NCBI RefSeq assembly: GCF_004135345.1
Contig: NZ_CP035495.1
Span: 496,001-560,000, forward strand
DNA from: Xylanimonas allomyrinae
Lineage (GTDB): Bacteria > Actinomycetota > Actinomycetes > Actinomycetales > Cellulomonadaceae
DNA length: 64,000 bases
Reading direction: 5' to 3'
The position numbers and the translations under genes are program-made. Positions 26,594 to 36,402 of this stretch are shown in pieces (position 1 is the first letter of the stretch; each line of letters begins with the position of its first letter). The notes beneath the pieces are model-generated. The model was not told the DNA's origin. It saw only the letters and a program-made list of their open reading frames with translations, and ran no database searches.

Positions 26594-27508
26594 ATGGCAT
26601 TGACGTCGAACCCTGCCCGCCCGTTCGGGGCGGTGCTCACCGCGATGGTGACCCCGATGACGGCCGGCGGGGAGGTGGACCTCGAGGCCGCGCGCACGCT
26701 GGCGACCTGGCTGGTCGACCACGGCTGCGACGGTCTCGTGCTCAACGGGACCACGGGCGAGGCGCCGACGACGCACGCGCCGGAGAAGGCCGCGCTCGTC
26801 GCCGCCGTCGTCGAGGCGGTCGGCGACCGTGCCGCGGTGCTCGCGGGCGCGGGCTCCAACGACACGTTGCACGCGGCCCGCATGGCCGAGCAGGCGGTCG
26901 AGGCGGGCGCCGACGGGCTGCTGGTCGTCTCGCCGTACTACTCGCGGCCCTCGCAGGAGGGCCTCGCCCGGCACTTCGAGATCGTTGCCGAGGCAGGCGG
27001 CAGGCCCGTCATGCTCTACGACGTCCCCGGGCGCACCGGGGTGCGTATCGGGGCCGACGCGTACGCGCGCCTCGCGCAGCACCCGTTGATCGTCGCGACC
27101 AAGGACGCCTCGGGCGACGTCGCCGCAGCCGCGGGCCTGGCCGCCAGCACCGGCCTGGCGTGGTACTCGGGCGACGACGCGCTGCTGCTGCCGTTCCTCG
27201 CGCACGGCGGCGCGGGCGTCGTGTCGGTCGCCACGCACGCCGTGCCCGACGCGTTCGCGCAGGTGGTCGCCGCCTGGGACGCTGGTGACACCGCGCGCGC
27301 CCTCGACGTCTTCCGCGGGGCGCTGCCCGCGATCAGCGCGCTCAACGCGGCGGGGTTCCAGGCCGTCATGGCCAAGGCAGCCGTCGAGGTGCTCGGCGTC
27401 GTGCCGGGCCGCACCGTGCGTCTGCCGCTCGTGGCGGCGTCCGACGACGAGGCGGCCGCGGTGCGTGCCGGGCTCCTCGCCGCGGGCGTGCTCACCGCGA
27501 CCTCCTGA
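26594..27508 (+). CDS. dapA: 4-hydroxy-tetrahydrodipicolinate synthase DapA
   Basis: 304 residues. It condenses pyruvate with aspartate semialdehyde, the first step towards diaminopimelate. TIM-barrel signs are the substrate motif NGTTGEAPT (~res 50-58), the catalytic Tyr in VVSPYYSRPSQEG (~res 115), and the Schiff-base Lys in LIVATKDASGD (~res 173). RNase J follows after 67 bases; dapA-rnj adjacency is common in actinobacteria. Confidence 0.96.
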   Translation: MALTSNPARPFGAVLTAMVTPMTAGGEVDLEAARTLATWLVDHGCDGLVLNGTTGEAPTTHAPEKAALVAAVVEAVGDRAAVLAGAGSNDTLHAARMAEQAVEAGADGLLVVSPYYSRPSQEGLARHFEIVAEAGGRPVMLYDVPGRTGVRIGADAYARLAQHPLIVATKDASGDVAAAAGLAASTGLAWYSGDDALLLPFLAHGGAGVVSVATHAVPDAFAQVVAAWDAGDTARALDVFRGALPAISALNAAGFQAVMAKAAVEVLGVVPGRTVRLPLVAASDDEAAAVRAGLLAAGVLTATS

Positions 27509-27575
27509 CCGAGGCCACTCCCGGGCCGGCGGCACCGGCCAGATCCTTCCGTACCGACGTCCTGATGGAGTCACC

Positions 27576-29261
27576 GTGAGCCACCCCCACCCCGAGCTGA
27601 CCCTGCCCCCGCCCCTGCCCGCGGGCGGCCTGCGCGTCGTGGCGCTCGGCGGCCTCGGCGAGGTCGGGCGCAACATGGCCGTGCTCGAGCACGCCGGGCG
27701 CCTGCTGATCATCGACTGCGGCGTGCTGTTCCCGGAGGACAGCCAGCCGGGCGTCGACCTGATCCTGCCGGACTTCGACTACATCAAGGACCGCCTGGAC
27801 GACGTCGAGGCGATCGTCCTCACGCACGGGCACGAGGACCACATCGGGGCCGTGCCGTACCTGCTGCGGCTCAAGCGCGACATCCCGCTGCTGGGCTCGC
27901 AGCTGACCCTCGCGTTCGTCGAGGCGAAGCTCAAGGAGCACCGCATCACCCCGGTGACGCTCGCCGTCAAGGAGGGGCAGCGGGAACGCCTCGGGGTGTT
28001 CGACCTGGAGTTCGTCGCGGTCAACCACTCGATCCCCGACGCGCTCGCCGTCGCCGTCACGACGGCGGCCGGCACCGTGCTGCACACGGGCGACTTCAAG
28101 ATGGACCAGCTCCCCCTCGACGGGCGCATCACGGACCTGCGCGCGTTCGCGCGCCTGGGGGAGCAGGGCGTCGACCTGTTCATGGTCGACTCGACCAACG
28201 CCGAGGTGCCCGGGTTCGTGACGCCCGAGGTCGAGATCGGGCCCGTGCTCGACTCCGTCTTCGCGCAGGCCGAGAAGCGCATCATCGTCGCGTCGTTCTC
28301 CTCGCACGTCCACCGCGTGCAGCAGGTGCTCAACTCCGCGCACAACCACGGCCGCAGGGTCGCGCTCGTGGGTCGCTCGATGGTGCGCAACATGGCCATC
28401 GCCGCCGACCTCGGGTACCTCCAGGTGCCCGACGGCGTGCTGATCGACCTCAAGAAGGCGACCGACCTGCCCGACGACCGCATCGTGTACATGTCGACGG
28501 GGTCGCAGGGCGAGCCGATGGCCGCGCTCAGCCGCATGGCCAACGGGGACCACCAGGTGCGTGTCGGCCACGGCGACACCGTGATCCTGGCGTCCTCGCT
28601 CATCCCCGGCAACGAGAACTCGGTGTTCCGCGTCATCAACGGCCTCACCCGCATGGGCGCGCGCGTCGTGCACTCGGGCAACGCCAAGGTGCACGTCTCA
28701 GGGCACTCCTCGGCCGGCGAGCTCCTGTACTGCTACAACATCCTCAAGCCCAAGAACGTCATGCCGGTGCACGGCGAGGTACGTCACCTCGTCGCCAACG
28801 GGGCGCTCGCGGTGCGCACGGGCGTGCCCGCCGACCGGGTGGTGCTCGCGGAGGACGGCGTCGTCGTCGACCTCGTGGACGGCAAGGCGTCGGTGGTGGG
28901 CGCCGTGCCCTGCGGGTACGTGTACGTCGACGGCTCGAGCGTGGGGGAGATCACCGAGGCCGAGCTCAAGGACCGGCGGATCCTCGGCGAGGAGGGCTTC
29001 GTGTCCGTCTTCGCCGTGGTCGACTCCGCGACCGGGAAGGTGCTCGCCGGCCCGCAGATCCTCGCGCGCGGCATGGCCGAGGACGCCGCCGTGTTCGACG
29101 ACATCCGCCCCGAGGTCGTCAAGGCGCTCGAGGACGCGATCACCGCGGGGGCGACCGACACCTACCAGCTCCAGCAGATCATGCGCCGCGTGGTCGGTCA
29201 GTGGGTCAACCGGCGGCTGCGCCGTCGGCCGATGATCGTGCCGGTGGTGGTCGAGGCCTGA
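27576..29261 (+). CDS. rnj: ribonuclease J
   Basis: 561 residues, metallo-beta-lactamase/beta-CASP ribonuclease with 5'-3' exo- and endonuclease activity in mRNA decay and rRNA maturation. Metal ligands are in LTHGHEDHIG (~res 82-91) and HTGDFKMD. The beta-CASP part carries SGHSSAGELL, and PVHGEVRHL follows. It starts at GTG with GGAG 5 bases before it. It is complete, with the C-terminal domain ending PMIVPVVVEA. Confidence 0.95.
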   Translation: MSHPHPELTLPPPLPAGGLRVVALGGLGEVGRNMAVLEHAGRLLIIDCGVLFPEDSQPGVDLILPDFDYIKDRLDDVEAIVLTHGHEDHIGAVPYLLRLKRDIPLLGSQLTLAFVEAKLKEHRITPVTLAVKEGQRERLGVFDLEFVAVNHSIPDALAVAVTTAAGTVLHTGDFKMDQLPLDGRITDLRAFARLGEQGVDLFMVDSTNAEVPGFVTPEVEIGPVLDSVFAQAEKRIIVASFSSHVHRVQQVLNSAHNHGRRVALVGRSMVRNMAIAADLGYLQVPDGVLIDLKKATDLPDDRIVYMSTGSQGEPMAALSRMANGDHQVRVGHGDTVILASSLIPGNENSVFRVINGLTRMGARVVHSGNAKVHVSGHSSAGELLYCYNILKPKNVMPVHGEVRHLVANGALAVRTGVPADRVVLAEDGVVVDLVDGKASVVGAVPCGYVYVDGSSVGEITEAELKDRRILGEEGFVSVFAVVDSATGKVLAGPQILARGMAEDAAVFDDIRPEVVKALEDAITAGATDTYQLQQIMRRVVGQWVNRRLRRRPMIVPVVVEA

Positions 29262-29330
29262 CGGTAGGCGCTGCGCGGCGCCGGCGGCCCTGCCGGGCCC
29301 TGGCGCCCGCCCCGCCGCGCCCGCGACGGT

Positions 29331-30170
29331 TCAGCGACCCTCGCGCAGGAACGCGCGCTGCGCGGTGTGCTCGCGCGCGACCCAGGGGTCGGCCAGCCGC
29401 GGATCGGCCGCGTCCGGGCCCCCCGTCACGAGCGAGCGCAGGTAGGCGCGGTCGGCCGTGAACCGCCCACGGATCGCGTCACGCCCGAAGGCGGGCGTGC
29501 CGTGCCCGGGCACCAGGACGTCGACGTCGTACGCCTCGACCGCTCGTTCCAGCAGGTCCAGGGCGCGCGCATAGTCGCCCAACGGGTCGGCCGGGGCGCG
29601 CGACGTGTCACCGCCCGGGCCGATGTCGAGCAGCGGCACCTCGGCGTCGGAGAGCATGTCACCCGCCACGAGCACGCCTCGCGTCACGAGCGCCGCGTGC
29701 CCGGGAGCGTGCGCGTCGTGGACGACGACGCGGCACGCGGGCGGTGCCGGTGGCGGGAGCGCACCCCCGGGCGCGGCCATCGCGGTCAGCACGCCGAACA
29801 GCGACCGGTCGTGCCCCGGCGCGGCGGCCGCGGCCTCGGCCCAGGCGCGGTCGGCGTCGCCCGCGAGCGCGTCGATCGCGTGCGACGACGCGAACCGGGG
29901 AACGTCGCCGAGCGCCGGCGACCACAGCACATGGTCCCAGTGCGGGTGCGTGGCGAGTCCTGCCGTGACGTGCCAGCCGCGCGCGTCGATCGCCGCCGAC
30001 AGCGCGTCGACCTCGTCGCGGGTGATCCCGGGGTCGACGACGAGCGCCGCGCCGTCGTCGACCACGACGACGGAGTTCGACGTCCAGATCCGCGCCGTCG
30101 CGACCCAGACGCCGTCCGCGACGTGTCTCAGGTCGCGCATGCGGCCGCCCACCGCCGTCACGTCGTTCAC
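29331..30170 (-). CDS. metallo-beta-lactamase-fold hydrolase
   Basis: About 279 residues from GTG 30170 (an ATG at 30140 gives 269 and starts [13 protein letters not shown]). The zinc motif HxHxDH is HPHWDH (~res 75-80). Further ligands are likely in the HAPGHAAL and GDM segments and in VPGHGTPAF. It resembles the MBL-fold hydrolases of unknown substrate. It converges with rnj and diverges from ftsK. The start choice is uncertain because neither candidate has a clear ribosome site. Confidence 0.78.
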   Translation of the reverse strand: MNDVTAVGGRMRDLRHVADGVWVATARIWTSNSVVVVDDGAALVVDPGITRDEVDALSAAIDARGWHVTAGLATHPHWDHVLWSPALGDVPRFASSHAIDALAGDADRAWAEAAAAAPGHDRSLFGVLTAMAAPGGALPPPAPPACRVVVHDAHAPGHAALVTRGVLVAGDMLSDAEVPLLDIGPGGDTSRAPADPLGDYARALDLLERAVEAYDVDVLVPGHGTPAFGRDAIRGRFTADRAYLRSLVTGGPDAADPRLADPWVAREHTAQRAFLREGR

Positions 30171-30262
30171 CGGGGCATCGTGGCACGACGGCGTCGGCGC
30201 GGCGCGCACTGCCGTGTCGGTGCGGCACGGTGCGGCATCCCTTGACTACCGTGGGGTTCACT

Positions 30263-33045
30263 ATGGCGACCCGGACCCCTTCTTCGCGGGCGACGCAGAG
30301 CTCGGCCGGGAAGGCACGAGCCGCGTCGTCTGGCCGCACGGCCGGGCGCCCCGCGGCCGTACGGTCGCAGGGCACGGCGACGCGGGCGCGCGCAGCGGCG
30401 ACCGGGAAGTCCAGCGGACGACCTGGCGGCTCGCGCGCCGCTCCCGCCGCCGGTGGCCGCGCGAAAGCCGCTCGTCCCGCCTGGCCCGTCCGCGCGCTGC
30501 GTGCCGTCTGGCTCGGCATCGCCCACGGCATCGGGGGCGCCGTCCGCACGATCTTCCGAGGAGCGAGAGACCTGGAACCCGAGCACCGCCGCGACGGAGT
30601 CGCCTTCTTCCTCATCGCGTTGGCCCTGGTGGTCGCGGCGCGCGAGTGGTGGGGCGTCTCCGGCGTCTTCGGCGAAGCCGTCCACGCCGTCGTCGCCGGG
30701 ACCGTCGGCGCGGCGGGCGTCGCCGTGCCCGTGCTGCTGCTGTGGCTCGGTGTGCGCGTCATGCGTCACCCCGAGCGCGCGCAGTCCAACTCGCGTGTCG
30801 GCGTCGGCGTGACGCTGCTCGTGGTGAGCGTGTGCGCGCTGATCGCCGTCTCGGCGGGTGGCCCGAGCCCGCGCGACGGGTTCGAGGCGGTGCAGGACGC
30901 CGGCGGCGTCGTCGGCTACCTCGTCGCCACGCCCGTGGTCGCGGGGGTCACCGCGGGCGTGGCCGTGCCGATCTTCCTGCTGCTGGGGTTCTTCTCGGTC
31001 CTGGTCATCACGGCGACCCCGGTGCACCGCATCCCCGAGCGTCTGCGCGGCATCTACGACCGCCTCACGGGCAACCATCGCGACGCCGCAACCGACGCCA
31101 CGCTCGAGCTCGCCGACGGCGTGAGCGCGCACGACGGCACCGACGCGCCGCCGGCCAAGCGCCGCCGCAAGTCGCGCGCCGAGCGCGCCGCCGAGAAGCG
31201 GGCGCTCGAGGCGCCCGAGGGCGGGTTCGCCGGGGACGAGGCGTTCGAGAAGGCGGCGCTGCTCGACAAGGGCCCCGCCGCAGGCAAGCCCGGACGAGGC
31301 GCCCGGCCTCCCGCCGCCATGCCGAACCCGGCGACGGAGATCCTCACGACGGTGCACCCCACCGACGCCGAGGCGTCCGTGCGCGAGACGCCGCCCCGCC
31401 CGCGCCCGCGCCGATCGGCCGTCCCGTCCAGCCGATGCTCGACGGCGACACGGTCTACCTGATGCCCGACGAGGACCTGCTGGTCCAGGGTGCCCCGCAC
31501 AAGACCCGCTCGGCCGCGAACGACCGCGTCGTCGAGGCGCTCACCGGCGTGTTCGAGCAGTTCGAGGTCGACGCGCAGGTCACCGGCTTCATGCGTGGCC
31601 CGACCGTCACGCGCTACGAGGTCGAGGTCGGCCCCAAGGTGAAGGTCGAGCGCATCACGTCGCTGTCCAACAACATCGCCTACGCCGTCGCGTCGGCCGA
31701 CGTGCGCATCCTGGCCCCCATCCCGGGCAAGTCGGCGATCGGCATCGAGATCCCCAACACCGACCGCGAGATCGTCGTCCTGGGCGACGTGCTGCGCTCG
31801 GGCGCGGCCCGCCGCACCGAGCACCCCATGGTCGTCGGCATCGGCAAGGACGTCGAAGGCGGGTACGTCGTCGCCAACCTGGCGAAGATGCCGCACATCC
31901 TGGTCGCGGGCGCCACCGGCGCGGGCAAGTCCAGCTTCATCAACTCGATGATCGTCTCGATCATGATGCGGTCCACGCCCGAGCAGGTGCGCCTCGTGCT
32001 CGTGGACCCCAAGCGCGTCGAGCTGACCATCTACGAGGGCATCCCGCACCTGATCACCCCCATCATCACCAGCCCCAAGAAGGCCGCCGAGGCCCTCGAC
32101 TGGGTGGTGCGCGAGATGGACGCACGCTACGACGACCTCGCGGCGTTCGGCTTCAAGCACATCGACGACTTCAACGCCGCCGTGCGCGCCGGCAAGGTCA
32201 CGCCGCTGCCCGGCTCCGAGCGCAAGATCGCCCCGTACCCGTACCTGCTGGTCGTCGTCGACGAGCTCGCCGACCTCATGATGGTGGCCCCGCGCGACGT
32301 CGAGGCGTCCATCCAGCGCATCACCCAGCTCGCGCGAGCCGCCGGCATCCACCTGGTGCTCGCGACGCAGCGCCCGTCGGTCGACGTCGTCACGGGCCTC
32401 ATCAAGGCCAACGTGCCGTCACGGCTCGCGTTCGCGACGTCGTCCCTCGCCGACTCGCGCGTGGTCCTCGACCAGCCCGGCGCCGAGAAGCTCATCGGGC
32501 AGGGCGATGCGCTGTTCCTTCCGATGGGCGCAGCCAAGCCGATGCGCGTGCAGGGCGCGTGGGTCTCCGAGAGCGAGGTCCACGCCGTCGTCGAGCACGT
32601 CAAGGCGCAGCTCAAGCCCGTCTACCGGGCCGACGTCGTCGCACCCGCCGGGGCGAAGAAGCAGATCGACGACGACATCGGCGACGACCTCGACGTGCTG
32701 CTCCAGGCCGCCGAGCTCGTGGTGACCACCCAGTTCGGCTCGACGTCGATGCTTCAGCGCAAGCTGCGCGTCGGGTTCGCGAAGGCCGGACGGCTCATGG
32801 ACCTGCTCGAGTCGCGCGAGATCGTGGGGCCGTCCGAGGGGTCCAAGGCGCGCGACGTCCTCGTCCCGCCCGACGACCTGCCCGCCGCGCTCGCGCTCAT
32901 CAGGGGTGAGCAGGCCCAGGTCTTCGACCAGGACGAACGCGCGGCCGGCGACCCGTATGCCGACGGCGTGGACGGGCACCGGCCGCCCGCCGCGACCGAC
33001 TACCACGACGGCGCCGACACCGACCCGGAGACCGGCTGGCGCTGA
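30263..33045 (+). CDS. ftsK: DNA translocase FtsK/SpoIIIE, one-base frameshift
   Basis: 927 residues after restoring one base. FtsK is a membrane-anchored hexameric motor that pumps chromosome ends through the division septum. The first frame carries a basic Ala/Arg-rich N-terminus, then about four to five hydrophobic helices (~res 100-250). It breaks in the CCCC run at ~31394-31397, where one more C restores [15 protein letters not shown]. The second frame carries the motor: [14 protein letters not shown] (Walker A), [12 protein letters not shown] (Walker B) and [12 protein letters not shown]. It ends with the DNA-reading gamma domain ([18 protein letters not shown]). The gene is expected to be needed, so the break is almost surely an error. 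Confidence 0.9.
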
Positions 33046-33053
33046 GCCGCGGC

Positions 33054-34340
33054 TCAGGCGGCCCGCGGCACCACGACCGGCGCCGGACCCGTCGGCTCGG
33101 GCGGTGCCGTCCGCTCGGGCGCCTGCTCCCCGACGACGTCGCGCACCCGCTGCGCGCGGGCAGCCAGCTCGGCCGGGGCGAGCGTTCCGGCACTTGGGTC
33201 GGCCTCGGCGTCGGGCAGCGCGCGGACCCGGTGCCCCGCGGCGCGGTCGACCGTGATCGGCGTCCACTCGACACCCGTCACGCGTGCAGGCTGCCCCGGC
33301 TGCGCGACGACGGTCGCGGTCAGCAGCACCCCGCTCGACGACGCCGCGGTGCAGCAACCGGCGCTCTGGTTCGACACCAGGTTGCCCAGCCCGTAGGCGA
33401 CCCACATGCCCGAGCCGTCGGGTCCGCCGTCGAGCCGCACGACCGGCTGCGGCACGTGGGCGTGGTGGCCCAGCACGAGGTCCACCACGCCCGATGCGGC
33501 GAGCGCCTGCGCCACCACCCGCTGCTCGTCGGTGGGCTCGGCGCGGTACTCGACGCCGTCGTGCAGGCTCACGACGACGAGGTCGGCGCCCGCGGCGCGC
33601 GCGGCGGCGGCGCGGGCGACGGTCGTCTCCACGTCGACGAGCTCGACCGCCCACGGGGCGGCGGCGGGCAGCGTGAGCCCGTTGAGGCCGTAGGTCACCG
33701 ACAGGTGCGCGACGGTCAGCGTCCGGTCGGCGCGTTCGAGCCGGTAGAGCTGGGGTGCGTCGGCCTCGGCGGCGCTGCGGGCCGTGCCCGCGTGACCCAG
33801 ACCCGCGGCGTCGAACGCGTCGAGTGTCGCGACGATCCCGGGCCAGCCCCGGTCGATCGAGTGGTTCGACGCCGTCGAGCAGCCGTCCCAGCCCTGCTCC
33901 GCGAGGTCGGTGACGATCTGCGCGGGCACGCCGAACATCGGATAGGTGGTGACCCGCTCCCCGGGTGGTGCGACCGGCGTCTCGAAGTGGCACAGGGCCA
34001 GGTCGGCGCCCTGCACCCACGGGTCGAGCCCTGACAGCAGGTCCGAGTAGTCGAGCACGCCGCCGTGCGTGGCGGACTGCGTGACCGGGGCGTGCAGGAG
34101 CACGTCTCCGGCGGCCACGAGCGTGAAGACCGCGGGCTCGGGCGGCGGCGGTGCGGGCGTCGCCGACGTGGCCGGTGTGGCCGGTGTGGGCCGCTCTGCG
34201 GCGGGCACGGTCGGCTGCGGCGTTGGCCCGGCGTCGGCGAACGTGCCGGACGTGAGGGCACCCGCCAGGACCCCGCCGGCGAGGCCCAGCGCTGCGAGCC
34301 CCGCGGCAGGTCCGCGGCGCAGGCCCGCGCGCCGGTTCAC
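33054..34340 (-). CDS. CapA-family metallophosphatase-like lipoprotein/exported protein
   Basis: 428 residues from GTG 34340. A basic start (MNRRAGLRRG) and a hydrophobic run (AALGLAGGVLAGAL) form a signal peptide or anchor, followed by a Pro/Thr/Ala-rich linker. The CapA/PgsA poly-gamma-glutamate-type metallophosphatase domain starts at VAAGDVLLH (~res 85) and includes FETPV, SNHSIDRG, VVSLHDGVEY and GHHAHVPQ, which carry the Asp, Asn and His metal ligands. No cap operon surrounds it, so a cell-envelope role is only inferred. The start is the least certain part. Confidence 0.82.
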   Translation of the reverse strand: MNRRAGLRRGPAAGLAALGLAGGVLAGALTSGTFADAGPTPQPTVPAAERPTPATPATSATPAPPPPEPAVFTLVAAGDVLLHAPVTQSATHGGVLDYSDLLSGLDPWVQGADLALCHFETPVAPPGERVTTYPMFGVPAQIVTDLAEQGWDGCSTASNHSIDRGWPGIVATLDAFDAAGLGHAGTARSAAEADAPQLYRLERADRTLTVAHLSVTYGLNGLTLPAAAPWAVELVDVETTVARAAAARAAGADLVVVSLHDGVEYRAEPTDEQRVVAQALAASGVVDLVLGHHAHVPQPVVRLDGGPDGSGMWVAYGLGNLVSNQSAGCCTAASSSGVLLTATVVAQPGQPARVTGVEWTPITVDRAAGHRVRALPDAEADPSAGTLAPAELAARAQRVRDVVGEQAPERTAPPEPTGPAPVVVPRAA

Positions 34341-34451
34341 CAGGCGCCAGCTGCGGTCGGGGCCGTGATCTGCATCGTCGAACGGTAAGGCATGAAGGTG
34401 CTCTGGGCGACGACGGCTGGCGTCGGCGGCCCGGGGTCTGCCGGCACCAAC

Positions 34452-34457
34452 TAGGCT
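34452..34457 (+). promoter_or_regulatory. leaderless-type -10 box of pgsA
   Basis: TAGGCT 6 bases before the GTG start at 34464; no ribosome site. Confidence 0.5.
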
Positions 34458-34463
34458 GGTCGG

Positions 34464-35066
34464 GTGGTCGCCGCAGCTCCCTCCCCGTGGAACGTCGCCA
34501 ATCTGGTGACGATGGCACGCATCGTGCTCGTGCCGGTCTTCGCGTGGGCGCTGCTCGCCGGGGACGGTCAGAGCATCGCGTGGCGGCTGGTCGCCACGGG
34601 CGTGTTCGTCGTCGCCGCCGCGAGCGACCGTGTCGACGGTTACCTCGCCCGCAGCCGCAACCTCGTCACCGACCTGGGCAAGCTCCTCGACCCGATCGCC
34701 GACAAGGCGCTCGTGGGCGTCGCGCTCGTGCTGCTGTGGGTGCCGCTGGGGGAGCTGCCGTGGTGGGTTCCCGTGGTCGTGCTCGTGCGCGAGCTGGGCA
34801 TCACGGCCATGCGCATGTCCTTGCTGCGCTACGTCGTCATCCCGGCATCCCGCGGGGGCAAGCTCAAGACGGCGCTCCAGGTCGCCGCCATCACGCTCTT
34901 CCTGCTGCCGCTCGAGCATCTTCCGGGCATCGTCCGCGTCGTGGCATGGGTCGTGCTCGTCGCCGCGATCGCGGTGACCGTGCTGACGGGCGCGGACTAC
35001 GCCGTGGCCGGCTGGCGTGTGCGCCGCGACGCGCACCGCGACCCGTCCGTTACGTCTGCATCGTGA
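34464..35066 (+). CDS. pgsA: CDP-diacylglycerol-glycerol-3-phosphate 3-phosphatidyltransferase
   Basis: 200 residues. It makes phosphatidylglycerophosphate, the precursor of phosphatidylglycerol and cardiolipin. The CDP-alcohol phosphotransferase motif is complete: SDRVDGYLARSRNLVTDLG then LLDPIADK (~res 54-82), with all DG...AR...G...D...D residues. It has four to six hydrophobic helices. The GTG start has no ribosome site and sits at a predicted start point. It is followed by cinA and clgR as in many actinobacteria. Confidence 0.93.
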   Translation: MVAAAPSPWNVANLVTMARIVLVPVFAWALLAGDGQSIAWRLVATGVFVVAAASDRVDGYLARSRNLVTDLGKLLDPIADKALVGVALVLLWVPLGELPWWVPVVVLVRELGITAMRMSLLRYVVIPASRGGKLKTALQVAAITLFLLPLEHLPGIVRVVAWVVLVAAIAVTVLTGADYAVAGWRVRRDAHRDPSVTSAS

Positions 35067-35136
35067 GGTCGACGGCGACCGGTGCCGTGCGCGGCGCCCT
35101 CGCGACGGGTGCTGGGTCGTCTCGCGCGACGACGCC

Positions 35137-35628
35137 GTGAACACGGGCGCGCCGCACCGGGGACCGGGGGAGCGGCCCGCCGAGGTCCTCAGGCTGGCCG
35201 CAGCGCGCGGCTGGACGCTCGCCGTCGCGGAGTCGCTCACCGGAGGGCTCGTGGCCGCGGCCCTCGTCGACGTCCCCGGGGCGTCGTCGGTGCTGCGCGG
35301 CGGCGTCGTCGCATATGCGACCGATCTGAAGGCATCGCTGCTGGGCGTCGACGCCGCGCTCCTCGCCGAGCGGGGCGCCGTGGACCCGGACGTCGCGACG
35401 GCGATGGCCGCGGGCGTCCGACGCGTCGCGCGTTCAGACGTCGGGCTCGCGACCACCGGCGTCGCGGGCCCGGACGCCCAGGACGGTCAGGCGCCGGGCG
35501 TCGTCTACGTCGCCGTCGTCACCCCGGAGCGCACCGACGTGCGACGCCTCGACCTCGCCGGGGACCGCGCTGCGATCCGGTGCGGCGCGGTCGGCGGGGT
35601 GCTCGATCTCGCGGCCGAGGTGCTGTGA
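35137..35628 (+). CDS. cinA: CinA C-terminal-type nicotinamide-nucleotide amidase
   Basis: 163 residues, the stand-alone C-terminal (PncC) domain. It deamidates NMN to nicotinate mononucleotide. The key motif VAESLTGGLVAAAL with the catalytic Ser is near residue 33. RGGVVAYATDLKASLLGV and TTGVAGPDAQDG complete the family pattern. The GTG start at 35137 is preferred because the frame before it reads as unconserved Arg-rich sequence overlapping pgsA. Confidence 0.92.
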   Translation: MNTGAPHRGPGERPAEVLRLAAARGWTLAVAESLTGGLVAAALVDVPGASSVLRGGVVAYATDLKASLLGVDAALLAERGAVDPDVATAMAAGVRRVARSDVGLATTGVAGPDAQDGQAPGVVYVAVVTPERTDVRRLDLAGDRAAIRCGAVGGVLDLAAEVL

Positions 35629-35845
35629 CCGCGAGGTGAACTCCGTGTCACGATTCGGAGTCGAGGTTGGCACGGACGCGGTACGCGTGGGAGGTTCAAG
35701 ACATGGTCACGTGTGACGAGCGTCCCACGGGCGGCGGCCCAGGGAACAACGGCCGGGGGCCGGCGTTGTGGAGGGCGTGATCAGCACCAGGCCAACAGGC
35801 CGGCCCGGGATGCGCCAGTCGAGGCTCGTCTCCGGGACCACAGGG

Positions 35846-35851
35846 TACGGT
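35846..35851 (+). promoter_or_regulatory. candidate -10 box of clgR
   Basis: TACGGT in the 274-base cinA-clgR gap, about 50 bases before the clgR ATG. No operator for ClgR or LexA was recognised nearby. Confidence 0.3.
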
Positions 35852-35902
35852 AGGTCGACTTCCGGTCACGGGGACCGGATGGGTGACGAGAGGGGGCGCG
35901 AA

Positions 35903-36244
35903 ATGGTCGTTCTTCGACGAGAGATCGGCGACGTGCTGCGCGATGCGCGGCAGCGTCAGGGGCGCACCCTTCGTGAGGTGTCCTCCGCCGCACGGGTCTC
36001 GCTCGGCTACTTGAGCGAGGTCGAGCGCGGTCAGAAGGAGGCGTCGTCGGAGCTCCTGGCCTCGATCTGCGAGGCGCTGGACCTGCCGATGTCGCTCGTG
36101 CTGCGCGAGGTCAGCGACCGCATCGCGATCGCTGAGGGCCTCGCCATCCCCGACACCATCCCCGCGGACTTCGTGGTCGGCTTGCTGGCCCGCGGTGGGG
36201 ACTGGCGTACGGGCATCGAAGCGGAGCTGACACCGGTCGGCTGA
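35903..36244 (+). CDS. clgR: ClgR-like XRE-family transcriptional regulator
   Basis: 113 residues. The helix-turn-helix is residues ~10-65: [20 protein letters not shown] then [23 protein letters not shown]. It matches the ClgR/pgsA-cinA-linked regulators that activate clp protease and other stress genes in actinobacteria. AGAGGGGG lies 7 bases before this ATG. An ATG 24 bases upstream is in frame and also possible. The gene is followed by a long terminator. Confidence 0.85.
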   Translation: MVVLRREIGDVLRDARQRQGRTLREVSSAARVSLGYLSEVERGQKEASSELLASICEALDLPMSLVLREVSDRIAIAEGLAIPDTIPADFVVGLLARGGDWRTGIEAELTPVG

Positions 36245-36263
36245 TCCGCACCAGAACTCATCT

Positions 36264-36313
36264 GACGACGTGAGGCGGGCCGCCCCCGATGGGGCCGCCC
36301 GCCTCACGTCGTC
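36264..36313. terminator. long bidirectional hairpin between clgR and the Nei-type glycosylase gene
   Basis: Perfect 17-bp stem (36264-36280 with 36297-36313; core GACGTGAGGCGGGC) with an inner GCCCC/GGGGC stem. It lies between convergent genes. There is no T run, but the stem is long enough to act on both strands. Confidence 0.75.
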
Positions 36314-36402
36314 CACACCCGAGATCGCGCGCTCCGGGGCCCGTGCCGCGGGCGTGGGGCACACCCCGCCGCGGCACTCCGCTGCCGACCCGCACGGCGG
36401 GT

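Noticed and set aside
29605-31430. Upstream part of the frame that contains the FtsK motor
   Set aside because: Only the part after the frameshift at ~31395 is FtsK; the earlier part is an out-of-frame reading of the ftsK N-terminus and of antisense MBL gene.
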